The position numbers were made by a program, and so were the translations under genes. The notes under the pieces were generated by a model. That model saw nothing but the letters and a program-made list of their open reading frames with translations. It ran no database searches and was not told where the DNA came from. A stretch of DNA of 56,479 nucleotides from a bacterium. GTDB taxonomy: Bacteria; Actinomycetota; Acidimicrobiia; Spongiisociales; Spongiisociaceae. The stretch's first letter is position 1, and the number at the start of each line of letters is the position of its first letter. This document shows positions 1 through 7,176 of the stretch, one piece after another. The stretch spans positions 1 to 56,479 of the forward strand of contig JAPPGV010000120.1 in assembly GCA_028821235.1 (NCBI GenBank). Reading direction: 5' to 3'.

Positions 1-92
1 CCGAACCCGCCAACTCGCCCCGTCCCCGACTTGACAACCGTAGGAGCATCCTTGGATATGGCATGAGACCGCTCCTTCCGGGTCAGCACACC

Positions 93-151
93 ACCAACTC
101 AAGTATCCCCTCCCACTCCGGAAAACTGGGGTATCCCCTCCGCGCTTGTCA
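93..151. mobile_element. Possible insertion-sequence terminus (IS21-like end)
   Basis: Two direct copies of GTATCCCCTCC lie at 103-113 and 131-141, 28 bp apart, followed by TGTCA at 147-151. Ends of IS21-family elements typically carry spaced direct repeats next to a TGACA/TGTCA terminus, so the body of such an element would lie left of the window. No transposase reading frame is visible in 1-150, so this is only an inference from the end structure. Nothing else is recognisable in 1-215. Confidence 0.3.
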
Positions 152-215
152 TCTACCTAGATGGGTAAACCCTCCGAGAAGACCATCCTCATCTCCTAAG
201 TGATCATGGGATCGC

Positions 216-1100
216 GTGGGTGTAGGCTGTCGTATGACGAGAGGGTTGATGGTTCGGACTCGCAGTTATGTTGGTGAGCTTGTCCCGCCGATACAGGCCT
301 TGGAGTTCTATCTGCAAAGGGGCGGGACCACGATCCTGAAGGCGGCTTTCAACTATTCGTTCTTCGTGGATCCCACCCGAGTGAGACAGCGGACTCCCTA
401 TTTCCCGGACCGGGCTCGGTTCAGCCGAAAGTTCTACCGGGGCAAAGGTCGTGGCGATGAGGCTACCTGGGAGGGGCGGACCGTCATCCTTGGTGACAAC
501 GCCTACGCTCAGCAGGCCTGGCAGAGGTACAGCGGCCGGAGTATCTACCGTGGCTCTGGGTACAGCGTTCGCCACATCTGGGGTCATCCATGGAACCCCG
601 ACGCATTCACAGCCGGGTGGAACCTCTGCTACATGCCGTTCTGGGCAGGCATGTTGACAGAGAGACAGCACCCTCATCCAGAGCTGCAACAGGCCGTACG
701 CCAAGCTTCTTGGGACTTGTTCTTCCGGAACGATCCTGTATGCGAACCTCCGGAGTTCGTGTCAGACCCCGGAGTTGAACTGGATTCTCTCCTAGGGGAT
801 CAGCCGCTACTCCTTCTCACAGACGAAACCGACACCAGACCCTCCACCCGTAGACCCTCGCCGGACTCTCCTACACAAGATGTCTGGGACGGGGTGAAGC
901 GCATCAGGACTCACACACATCAGAGTTGGTCGAACATCTGCAAAGCTGTCCTAGCGCTCCAAGAAAAACCACATCCACAGTTCGGGACTCCGAACGTGGA
1001 AGCCAGTTCCAAGAGCACCGTCCGACGCATTCAACGCGAGACAGGTCTCAGCTTGGCACAGCTCGAAGCGCTCCTGAAGAAGCAGGCCGTCTGGAAGTGA
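216..1100 (+). CDS. Unrecognised protein with C-terminal HTH-like module shared with the next gene
   Basis: 294 residues from a GTG; ATG at 234 or 249 are alternative starts and 249 has a GAGAGGG upstream. I do not recognise the family. The first 200 residues are rich in aromatic residues and contain a segment VRHIWGHPWNP followed by AGWNLCYMPFW, in which the His and Asn spacing loosely recalls HNH-type folds; that is a guess. A low-complexity Pro/Ser/Thr linker (about 205-220) leads to a 73-residue C-terminal module with SSKSTVRRI and LSLAQLEALL, which looks like a small helical DNA-binding domain. The same module ends the protein encoded at 1230-1721, with 6 differences in 73 residues. It lies directly after a possible IS end, so it is probably accessory DNA. 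Confidence 0.65.
   Translation: MGVGCRMTRGLMVRTRSYVGELVPPIQALEFYLQRGGTTILKAAFNYSFFVDPTRVRQRTPYFPDRARFSRKFYRGKGRGDEATWEGRTVILGDNAYAQQAWQRYSGRSIYRGSGYSVRHIWGHPWNPDAFTAGWNLCYMPFWAGMLTERQHPHPELQQAVRQASWDLFFRNDPVCEPPEFVSDPGVELDSLLGDQPLLLLTDETDTRPSTRRPSPDSPTQDVWDGVKRIRTHTHQSWSNICKAVLALQEKPHPQFGTPNVEASSKSTVRRIQRETGLSLAQLEALLKKQAVWK
916..1027 (+). repeat. Direct repeat copy 1 (112 bp, identical)
   Basis: This 112-bp block is identical to 1537-1648, offset by 621 bp. It encodes the centre of the shared C-terminal module of two neighbouring genes. Homology continues at lower identity on both sides, to the stop codons. Confidence 0.95.
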
Positions 1101-1229
1101 GCCAGATCAGGATCCGGCCACTCCTCATTTCCTTGCGGGCGATCCGCCTCATCCACCACGGTCTTGTGGAAAGCGAGACCAGTGACATGAGGACCGAGAC
1201 AGGGCATCCGGCAAATAGGCACGCCGCAG

Positions 1230-1721
1230 ATGGCTGACAGCGGCCTAGTCACCGTCATGGTGTGGCTGTTCATCATAGGCTTCGTAATCTATGCGATAGG
1301 CGGGCTGGCTGCCATCATCGGCGGGTGGGCATCTGCAATGAGAGCACTTAGCAAGGATCAACCAAGAAAGGCGAGGACACCTGACCGTCCGAGAACTCAC
1401 AACAACCCAACTGGCCCGGGAACGCCCGCTCCGCAGCGTCAGGACGACCCCAATCTCCCTCAGACTGCCCCCTCGCTGCCATCCGACTCTCCTACGCTGG
1501 ATGCCTGGGAGGGAGTAAAGCGGATCAGGACCCGCGCACATCAGAGTTGGTCGAACATCTGCAAAGCTGTCCTAGCGCTCCAAGAAAAACCACATCCACA
1601 GTTCGGGACTCCGAACGTGGAAGCCAGTTCCAAGAGCACCGTCCGACGTATCCTGCGCGAGACAGGCCTCAGCCTGGCACAGCTCGAATGGCTCCTGAAG
1701 AAACAGGCCGTCTGGAAGTGA
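1230..1721 (+). CDS. Membrane-anchored protein with the same C-terminal HTH-like module
   Basis: 163 residues from ATG at 1230. The N-terminus has one hydrophobic segment (about residues 6-34, VMVWLFIIGFVIYAIGGLAA) that should be a membrane anchor. A basic then Pro/Thr-rich linker of about 55 residues follows, and then the 73-residue module also found at the end of the preceding protein. The module is therefore present once on a soluble-looking protein and once on a membrane-tethered one. The two genes are in the same direction, 129 bp apart, and may be co-expressed. No known family is recognised; a shared DNA-binding or partner-binding domain is an inference. Confidence 0.65.
   Translation: MADSGLVTVMVWLFIIGFVIYAIGGLAAIIGGWASAMRALSKDQPRKARTPDRPRTHNNPTGPGTPAPQRQDDPNLPQTAPSLPSDSPTLDAWEGVKRIRTRAHQSWSNICKAVLALQEKPHPQFGTPNVEASSKSTVRRILRETGLSLAQLEWLLKKQAVWK
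1537..1648 (+). repeat. Direct repeat copy 2 (112 bp, identical)
   Basis: Identical to 916-1027. Identity at every codon position, including silent ones, points to recent duplication or gene conversion. Confidence 0.95.
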
Positions 1722-1758
1722 GCCGACCCCCGATTGCCTCCCGCCCGACACTCGCAAC

Positions 1759-1932
1759 GTGCCCACCTATCGCACAACCAGCCAAACCCCCGAGACTGCC
1801 ACGAACCAACTCGACTGGGCGTTCGCGTCACGCCGCTTCCACCGTAACGTCAAAGTGCCCGTCCTCAACGAAGTCGACGAATGGGGACCGAGCGACCAAT
1901 GCCGGCTACTCATCGAAATCGTCGGCGACTAG
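1759..1932 (+). pseudogene. C-terminal fragment of an endonuclease/exonuclease/phosphatase-type protein
   Basis: A 57-codon open frame encodes a segment with NQLDWAFASRRFH and LNEVDEWGPSDQCRLLIEI. This resembles the C-terminal end of EEP-family nuclease-like proteins, where the usual ending is a SDHCR motif. Here the catalytic His of that motif is Gln (SDQC). An in-frame TGA at 1696-1698 cuts off anything upstream, so only the last domain strand pair survives. It follows the duplicated module closely and is most likely a decayed remnant left by rearrangement. The family assignment is from recall of the motif only. Confidence 0.45.
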
Positions 1933-1957
1933 CCGTACTGTCCAGGGACGTTCCTGG

Positions 1958-2530
1958 TCAGCGTGAGTGCCGTGTGCGTCGCCATATCCAGCGCATCACG
2001 CCGACACAGGTCACAACCAGCGTCGCCACGAACAGCGCGGTCTTGACCGCGGTGAACACCGTGGCCGGCCATGCCAGCGGAGACGGCGCGCCGTTATGGC
2101 TTAGGGCCAGTAACGCGACGGTGATGTTCTCCAGCCCGTCCGCCAGGGCGACTGCCAGCGGCAGCAGGTACAGCGGCGCTCCGCCTCGGAACAGCCGGAA
2201 CAGCAGGACTGCGAGCAGCAGGCCGTAGGAGGCCGGGAAGACAATGTCGATGGTGAGTGCGGTCGTCGCGTAGACGGCCCTTGCGCTCGCGTCGAGCCGG
2301 TCGAGGGCCTCGAACAGGGTTGCCGCTTCGTCCGGCGTGTACCAGCCCCGACTGTCCAGCAGGTCCAGTCCCGCCAGCCGCGCCTGGCGCCAAGCGAGAC
2401 CACCCACGCACCCGACGACGCCGACCGAAGCTGCGACCGATATTCGCCAGGTCGCGCATCGCTCCACTGCCACGCCGATCGATGACGCCAGGCCCCGTCC
2501 CAGCCGACCTCCTGGCACGCCGTCGGGCAT
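1958..2530 (-). CDS. Four-helix integral membrane protein, unknown function
   Basis: 190 residues. After a basic N-terminus there are about four hydrophobic stretches: residues 30-48, 88-108, 116-136 and 150-178. Between the first and second lies a soluble loop with WYTPDEAATLFEAL and a conserved-looking LDRLDASARAVY. The pattern (W/Y-TP-E-x-LF-x-AL, then D-x-VFP, then ALADGLEN) recurs in a family of uncharacterised bacterial membrane proteins that I know only as hypothetical. It converges with the fragment at 1759-1932 and is followed upstream by DUF2461 in the same direction with a 46-bp gap. The true start could be further in, because the first 25 residues look atypical. Confidence 0.7.
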   Translation of the reverse strand: MPDGVPGGRLGRGLASSIGVAVERCATWRISVAASVGVVGCVGGLAWRQARLAGLDLLDSRGWYTPDEAATLFEALDRLDASARAVYATTALTIDIVFPASYGLLLAVLLFRLFRGGAPLYLLPLAVALADGLENITVALLALSHNGAPSPLAWPATVFTAVKTALFVATLVVTCVGVMRWIWRRTRHSR

Positions 2531-2576
2531 CCCTACGGCTCGGTTCTATCCACCGTGCGGGCGGTCCACCATCCTG

Positions 2577-3257
2577 CTACCAGGCCAGGCCTAGAGCGGC
2601 TGTGAGGAAACCGGTGAAGGGCGCGGCTACCCGGCAGGTGTCGGTGTAGAGGTCGATGAAGTCCGGGGCACACGTTTCCTCTTCCGAGAAGCTGGTGGTG
2701 GCCACGAACGACTTCAGCTTCAGGTAGTCGATCAGGGGATGGTCGGGGTCGAAGCCCCTCGGGGCGCGCTTCAGCGACTCGCCTTCAAGCGTGAAGGTGG
2801 AGGCGAAGTCCGGCTCCTCCACGATCCGAAGCCATTCATCCGGGTCCTCGACGATGGCCTCCCGGATCTTTCCGGCTGTGGCCGCGTTCGGCCTCCATAT
2901 GCCGGCGCCGGCGAACACCGTGCCGGGTTCGAGGTGCAGGTAGAGCCCCGGCCCGTGTACATCCCGCCCAGCCTCGTGGCGGAAGTGGACACCGGCATTG
3001 GTCTTGTAAGGGGTTTTGTCCTTCGAGAAGCGGACGTCGCGGTAAATGCGGAACACCGACCCGCCGGACCTCCGGGCGTCGGCCACCATATGGGGGCTGA
3101 TGCTCTCGAGCGGATCCTCGAAGTCGGTCACGAACCCGAGGAGGGGATCCTGGACGTCGGTCCGGTATCGCTGCCTGTTGGCCTGGAACCAGTCGCGCCG
3201 GTTGTTGACAGCCAGTTCCTCCAGGAAGTCGAACAGGGCCGGCGTGAAGTGGGACAT
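2577..3257 (-). CDS. DUF2461 (TIGR02453) family protein
   Basis: 226 residues, the usual size for the family. It shows the family hallmarks: N-terminal FTPALFDFLEELAVNNRRDWF, then FRIYRDVRFSKDKTPYKTN, then GPGLYLHLEPGTVFAGAGIW, and a C-terminal FSEEE segment. Proteins of this family are widespread in bacteria and some fungi but have no established reaction. There is no signal peptide or membrane segment, so it is probably cytosolic. The gene stands alone with a 110-bp gap to the XRE gene upstream. Confidence 0.92.
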   Translation of the reverse strand: MSHFTPALFDFLEELAVNNRRDWFQANRQRYRTDVQDPLLGFVTDFEDPLESISPHMVADARRSGGSVFRIYRDVRFSKDKTPYKTNAGVHFRHEAGRDVHGPGLYLHLEPGTVFAGAGIWRPNAATAGKIREAIVEDPDEWLRIVEEPDFASTFTLEGESLKRAPRGFDPDHPLIDYLKLKSFVATTSFSEEETCAPDFIDLYTDTCRVAAPFTGFLTAALGLAW

Positions 3258-3367
3258 GATGCTTCACGCTAGCGCTGGCCGGAGCAAGCTCATGATCCGG
3301 TCCAACACGGAGAAGGGAACTGTTCTCAGCGCTGCTCGGCGACGCCTGCAATGCAAGGGCGATGAGT

Positions 3368-3715
3368 TCAGAGGGTTTCACCCAGGAGTCGTCGCTCGAC
3401 CGTTGTGTCGACTCCGCGAGCCTGTTTCCACTCCAGCCGTTGTTCGTTGTCACGGGGCGGAATACCGCGTTCGGCCAACCGTCGGGCGCCATCGGCCATC
3501 CTGGCCTGCGCCTCGGCGAGCGTGAGAACGGCCGGATCAGAGACCACCAACTCCACTCCCAGAGCGCGTGCTATCCGCGCCAGTGTGGAATACCTCGCAT
3601 CCACCTTCCCCGCCTCGATACGGGACAGGTTCGGTTGCGCGATGCCAGTCATGGCCGAAAGCTGGGAATGGGTGATTCCCTTGGCCAACCGGGTCTCTCG
3701 TAACTGGTTGTACAT
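3368..3715 (-). CDS. XRE-family HTH regulator, antitoxin-like
   Basis: 115 residues. Residues 1-60 form a Cro/C1-type helix-turn-helix (LRETRLAKGITHSQLSAM, then NLSRIEAGKVDARYSTLARIA). The C-terminal 50 residues resemble the tail of antitoxins of HigA-like or nucleotidyltransferase-toxin systems. No toxin gene is visible next to it, so it is an orphan regulator or the survivor of a broken pair. The start is backed by GGAG 4 nt upstream and by a palindromic site just before it, which suggests autorepression. Just past its stop, another frame from GTG at 3381 reads VKPSELIALAL and could be the stump of a lost partner. Confidence 0.85.
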   Translation of the reverse strand: MYNQLRETRLAKGITHSQLSAMTGIAQPNLSRIEAGKVDARYSTLARIARALGVELVVSDPAVLTLAEAQARMADGARRLAERGIPPRDNEQRLEWKQARGVDTTVERRLLGETL

Positions 3716-3725
3716 GGTACTCCAA

Positions 3726-3743
3726 TATAGCGCATGTGATATA
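3726..3743 (-). promoter_or_regulatory. Imperfect palindrome and -10 region upstream of the XRE gene
   Basis: TATAGCGCATGTGATATA is an 18-bp palindrome with 7 of 9 pairs matched, 10 nt upstream of the XRE start codon. On the reverse strand it contains TATATC and overlaps TATATT, both good -10 candidates in this GC-rich DNA. Operators of XRE antitoxins commonly sit over their own promoter. Confidence 0.45.
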
Positions 3744-3775
3744 ACAGCCAGGCGGCTTGACGAACCCTGACGGAC

Positions 3776-4192
3776 TCAGGAGGCCGACCAGGAGCGGATG
3801 CGTTCTACAGTGATCGCTATGGCGGGGCCGGGAGGGGGTTGGTCGGCATACACGGGATACTTCTCCGCCAGGATCTCGAGGGCGGTATCGCGGAGGGGGC
3901 CGTCGATCACGATCCGGGCCACCCCGTCCAGCCGGATCCACCAGAGCCGGTCCCAGTCGTCCTCGTAGTGATCCACCAGCACGGACACTTGCGGGTTGCT
4001 CTCGATGTTGCGGATCCGGCGCAGGCGCAGGGTGGTCTTCGGCTTGGCGTCAATAGCGGTGTAGATGAGGCCCTCCCGGTATGCGAACACGATGGGAACC
4101 AAGTGGGGCCGGCCGGCCCCATGGGTGGTTCCAAGAGTGGCCGACCGGGCATCGGAGAGGCGCTGCTTTATCCCTTCCGGTGAGAGGCGCAT
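3776..4192 (-). CDS. PPOX-class F420-dependent oxidoreductase (TIGR03668-like)
   Basis: 138 residues from ATG at 4192; a longer frame to 4261 exists, but GGTGG just before 4192 supports the shorter start. The split-barrel fold is indicated by ATLGTTHGAGRPHLVPIVFAY, then the strand with TAIDAKPKTTL, then RLRRIRNIESNPQVSVLVDHY and the tail WWIRLDGVARIV. The family binds F420 or flavin and is typical of Actinobacteria; the substrate is unknown. It is divergent from the methyltransferase at 4327, and the 134 bp between them must hold both promoters. Confidence 0.88.
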   Translation of the reverse strand: MRLSPEGIKQRLSDARSATLGTTHGAGRPHLVPIVFAYREGLIYTAIDAKPKTTLRLRRIRNIESNPQVSVLVDHYEDDWDRLWWIRLDGVARIVIDGPLRDTALEILAEKYPVYADQPPPGPAIAITVERIRSWSAS

Positions 4193-4326
4193 TGTTCCAC
4201 CGGCCTTCGTGTAGAGGAAACCGTCCCCGAACAGTTTGCTGCGGCTCTCCGCACCCGGCAATTCCGTTTCCGGACTGCTCCCGAGTCGCTATCGTTCCCC
4301 CTTAGTCGTCACGGAGGCGGGAGAGG

Positions 4327-5037
4327 GTGTCCGAGGAATTCTTGTGGAAGGGCCGGCTCGGCCCGATGAACCTCCAGATTTCGGACACCACGTTCCGTCC
4401 TTCCACCATCTCGGCCTTGATCGCTCGCGAGCTTCGTATCCAGGAGGGCGAGGTGGCCATCGATGTCGGATGCGGATCGGGGGTGCTGTCGATCATCGCC
4501 GCCAAGCTCGGCGCCCGCCACGTACACGCCATCGACAAGAGCCCGGACGTGATCGAGGTGGGCCGCGCCAACGCCGAAGCCAACGACGTGGCCGATCGCA
4601 TCACGTTCTACCAGGGCGACCTGTTCGAGCCCCTTGCCGACGATGTTCGAGCAGACGTGATCATCGGCGATGTGTCCGGTATCCCCGACACCCTGGCGGA
4701 TGAGAGCGGATGGTTCCCGACCAGGGGCGGGGGCGGCACCCGGGGGAGCGAGCTTCCCATTCGCATGCTCGAGGAGGCAAGGCGCCGACTGAGCGCCGGC
4801 GGGCGCCTATTCCTGCCGACCGGATCCCTGCAGGATGAATCCTCCATCATCGAGGCCGCCAGGCGTCTCTACACCAAGGTGAGGAAGCTCACCGAGCGGG
4901 CCATACCCCTCCCGAGCAAGCTCGCCACCAGCCAGGTGCTTTCCGAGTTGGTGGAGCGCGGAGTGGTCCGGGTCAGCACCCGCGGCTCGCGGTCCATCTG
5001 GGAGGCCCGGGTGTGGGAGGTCTCGGGCGTCGCCTGA
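4327..5037 (+). CDS. Class I SAM-dependent methyltransferase
   Basis: 236 residues from a GTG. Motif I is AIDVGCGSGVLSIIAAKLG (about residues 42-60), followed by the acidic residue of motif II in HAIDKSP. A later DVIIGDVSGIPD replaces the NPPY-type motif of PrmC, so the target is not the PrmC glutamine. The overall arrangement recalls ribosomal-protein or small-molecule methyltransferases of the PrmA type, but the substrate cannot be told. The next gene, NIF3, is 63 bp downstream in the same direction. Confidence 0.82.
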   Translation: MSEEFLWKGRLGPMNLQISDTTFRPSTISALIARELRIQEGEVAIDVGCGSGVLSIIAAKLGARHVHAIDKSPDVIEVGRANAEANDVADRITFYQGDLFEPLADDVRADVIIGDVSGIPDTLADESGWFPTRGGGGTRGSELPIRMLEEARRRLSAGGRLFLPTGSLQDESSIIEAARRLYTKVRKLTERAIPLPSKLATSQVLSELVERGVVRVSTRGSRSIWEARVWEVSGVA

Positions 5038-5100
5038 GGTCGTGGGCTCCCCGCCGGCCGCCGGTACCGGTCTCCCCCGCACGGTTGTCCGGCCGGCATC

Positions 5101-5883
5101 ATGAGCCTCCGTGTCGGTGAGATCCTTGCCGCAATCGACCGGCGAGCGCCGTTCTCCTCCGCCGCCGAATGGGACGCGGTGGGTCTCCAGATCGGCGATC
5201 CGGAGCGGGAGGTCTCGACCATGGCGGTGGTCCATGAGCTCACCGGCAGGATCCTGGATGGGATCCTCTCATCCGGGGCGGAGCTGGTGGTCACCTATCA
5301 CCCGCTGCTATTCCGCCCCCTCAGCTCGGTGACCGCCGTGCCCGGTGCGGAGGGACGGGTACTCGCCCTCGCGGAAGGGCGGGTGGCCGTCATTTCGGTC
5401 CACACCAACTGGGACGCGGCTGCCGGGGGAAGTTCGGATTCGCTGGCCGCTGCCCTGGAGATCCGGGACCCGGAGGGCTTCGCCTCCTCGATGACCGGCG
5501 CCGGGCACGAGATCTGGTTGGGCCGCTTCGGATCCTTCGGTGGCTCGGTGGGGGATCTTGCCGACCTCGTGCAAGCACGGCTCGGCGCCCGGCCCCGCCT
5601 CTCAGGCCCGCTCGACCGGGTCGTGCGCCGTGTGGCGGTGCTGCCCGGCTCTGGTGGCTCCCGAGTCGAGGACGCCGCCTGCGCCGGCGCTGATGCCTAC
5701 GTCACCGGCGACGTCTCGCATCATGAGGCTCGGCGGGCGGCAGACTCGGGGATGGTGATGGTGGATGCAGGGCATGCCCCCACGGAGCGTCCCGGGGTAC
5801 GAGCGCTCTACGATCTGGTGGCCGGAATAGCGCACATGCCCGTCGAATTGGTCGGGGGCGACGACAATCCGTGGGGACTCTGA
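5101..5883 (+). CDS. NIF3-like dinuclear metal centre protein (YbgI/YqfO family)
   Basis: 260 residues. Metal-ligand segments are visible: VTYHPLLFRPL near residue 64, HTNWDAAAGGSSDSLAAAL near residue 101, and DAGHAPTERPG near residue 222. The family forms hexameric toroids with a two-metal site and has been annotated as GTP cyclohydrolase I type 2, although the physiological reaction is not settled. The gene ends in TGATG, overlapping the next start, and NIF3 next to a zinc-ribbon coiled-coil gene is a common actinobacterial pairing. Confidence 0.93.
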   Translation: MSLRVGEILAAIDRRAPFSSAAEWDAVGLQIGDPEREVSTMAVVHELTGRILDGILSSGAELVVTYHPLLFRPLSSVTAVPGAEGRVLALAEGRVAVISVHTNWDAAAGGSSDSLAAALEIRDPEGFASSMTGAGHEIWLGRFGSFGGSVGDLADLVQARLGARPRLSGPLDRVVRRVAVLPGSGGSRVEDAACAGADAYVTGDVSHHEARRAADSGMVMVDAGHAPTERPGVRALYDLVAGIAHMPVELVGGDDNPWGL

Positions 5884-6593
5884 TGGAACGGCTGACCAGC
5901 TTCTCGGATCTGCTCGAACTGCAACAGGTGGATTCGCTCATCGACAAGCTACGGATTGACCGCCGCACGCTGCCCGAACTGGCCGAGCTCCGGGAGGCTG
6001 CGGTGGAGGCCGCGGCCACTGCCGCCGCCCACTCGGATGTGAACGACCGGCTGCGGGCCGTCGAGAGATCCACGGCCCGTGTCGAGGACGAGCTCACCAT
6101 GACGGAGCAACGCGTTCGGGAGCAGGAGCGGCGCCTCTTCGCAGGGGCCATGAGCGCCCGGGAGGCAGACCATCTGCGCCATGAGGTCGGCAACCTCCGC
6201 AAACGGGTCTCCGTGATGGAGGACGAGTTGCTCGAGTTGCTCGAAGAGCGCGAGCGCCTGGACGCGGAAGAGGAGGCGGCGAGAGAGACGGCTACGGAGG
6301 CATCGGGGGTCGAGCGCCGCTTGGCAGCCCGGGTCGCCGAGCTCGAGGCGGCAATCGACGCGTCGCTGGCGCGGTACCGGCAACGGCAGGCCGAAATCGC
6401 GCCTGAGATCGACCGGGGGCTGCTCCGGAAGTACGTTCAGCTGAGGAAGCGTCGGGGTGGGGTGGTCGTAGGGGAGGTGGACGGAAGGGTCTGCGGCGCC
6501 TGCCATCTTCAGATGTCGGTGGCCGAGTACGAAGAGGTGGCGTCGGACAGCATCCCCCAATGCATCCACTGCGCCGCCATCCTGTGCCTCTGA
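5883..6593 (+). CDS. Zinc-ribbon coiled-coil protein (DUF164/C4-type)
   Basis: 236 residues from the ATG that overlaps the NIF3 stop (TGATG). Residues 5-185 are a long charged coiled coil rich in E, R and A. The C-terminus is a zinc ribbon with two Cys pairs, CGAC near residue 204 and CIHC near residue 228. Proteins of this kind are usually encoded next to NIF3 and are thought to bind nucleic acid or act as a scaffold, but no activity is established. Translational coupling suggests the two products work in the same process. Confidence 0.9.
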   Translation: MERLTSFSDLLELQQVDSLIDKLRIDRRTLPELAELREAAVEAAATAAAHSDVNDRLRAVERSTARVEDELTMTEQRVREQERRLFAGAMSAREADHLRHEVGNLRKRVSVMEDELLELLEERERLDAEEEAARETATEASGVERRLAARVAELEAAIDASLARYRQRQAEIAPEIDRGLLRKYVQLRKRRGGVVVGEVDGRVCGACHLQMSVAEYEEVASDSIPQCIHCAAILCL

Positions 6594-6611
6594 AGCTCTG
6601 CTAGCGGGGCG

Positions 6612-7136
6612 ATGATCTTCTGGCACCTGGGCGGAGCTGTATTCCTTTTCCGGCTGGCTTTCAAGGACTCTGACGCGGACCTCCGCTTCCTGGCGATCGG
6701 AGCGCTCCTGCCCGACGCAATCGAGTGGATGGCGGGCTGGTGGGTTCCGGCTGAGGGGATGGGTGCAGGCCGGCTCATCGGCCACTCTGTCGCGTTTTGC
6801 CTCGGATTGCTGGTGGCGGCCCTGGTGCTCACTAGCCGCCGCAGCCGGGGCCGGAAGCGGGCTGTGGTGGTGGCGGCCGGAGCGATCATGCACCTGGTGC
6901 TGGACCTGGGGTGGATCGACCCGCAGCTGCTGCTGTGGCCCATGCTGGGCTACGAGCTTCCCACCGGTATCGAATCCGATTGGTCGGGACTGGCGAGCTT
7001 GTCCAGCGCCGACCTGCTACCGATCGGCCAGGAGATCGTCGCGATCGCCTACCTGGCGTGGCTGGCTCGGAAGGCTCGGCTCGGCGACCCCAGGCGTCGT
7101 TCTCTGCTGTGGAGGTCGGGGACGCTCCGCACTTAG
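6612..7136 (+). CDS. Membrane protein resembling DUF457/YdjM-type metal-dependent hydrolase
   Basis: 174 residues, about four membrane segments. The family signature is a set of membrane-proximal His and Asp residues: WHLGGAV at the start, IGALLPDAIEW (about residues 35-45), IGHSVAF, and AIMHLVLDLGWID. These match the layout of the YdjM/DUF457 inner-membrane proteins, which are annotated as metal-dependent hydrolases by similarity only. It lies 18 bp after the zinc-ribbon gene and could be in the same transcript. It converges with plsC across 40 bp. Confidence 0.65.
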   Translation: MIFWHLGGAVFLFRLAFKDSDADLRFLAIGALLPDAIEWMAGWWVPAEGMGAGRLIGHSVAFCLGLLVAALVLTSRRSRGRKRAVVVAAGAIMHLVLDLGWIDPQLLLWPMLGYELPTGIESDWSGLASLSSADLLPIGQEIVAIAYLAWLARKARLGDPRRRSLLWRSGTLRT

Positions 7137-7176
7137 AAGTGCTGGACCGAGGTGTTCCGAGCGGCGGAGCCGCTCT

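Noticed and set aside
204-704. Long reverse-strand frame under the first gene
   Set aside because: It is antisense to a frame with better composition and a paralogue next door, and has no recognisable motif.
3258-3381. Separate toxin gene after the XRE regulator
   Set aside because: Only about 40 plausible codons exist, without a stop before the DUF2461 gene; kept only as a possible remnant.
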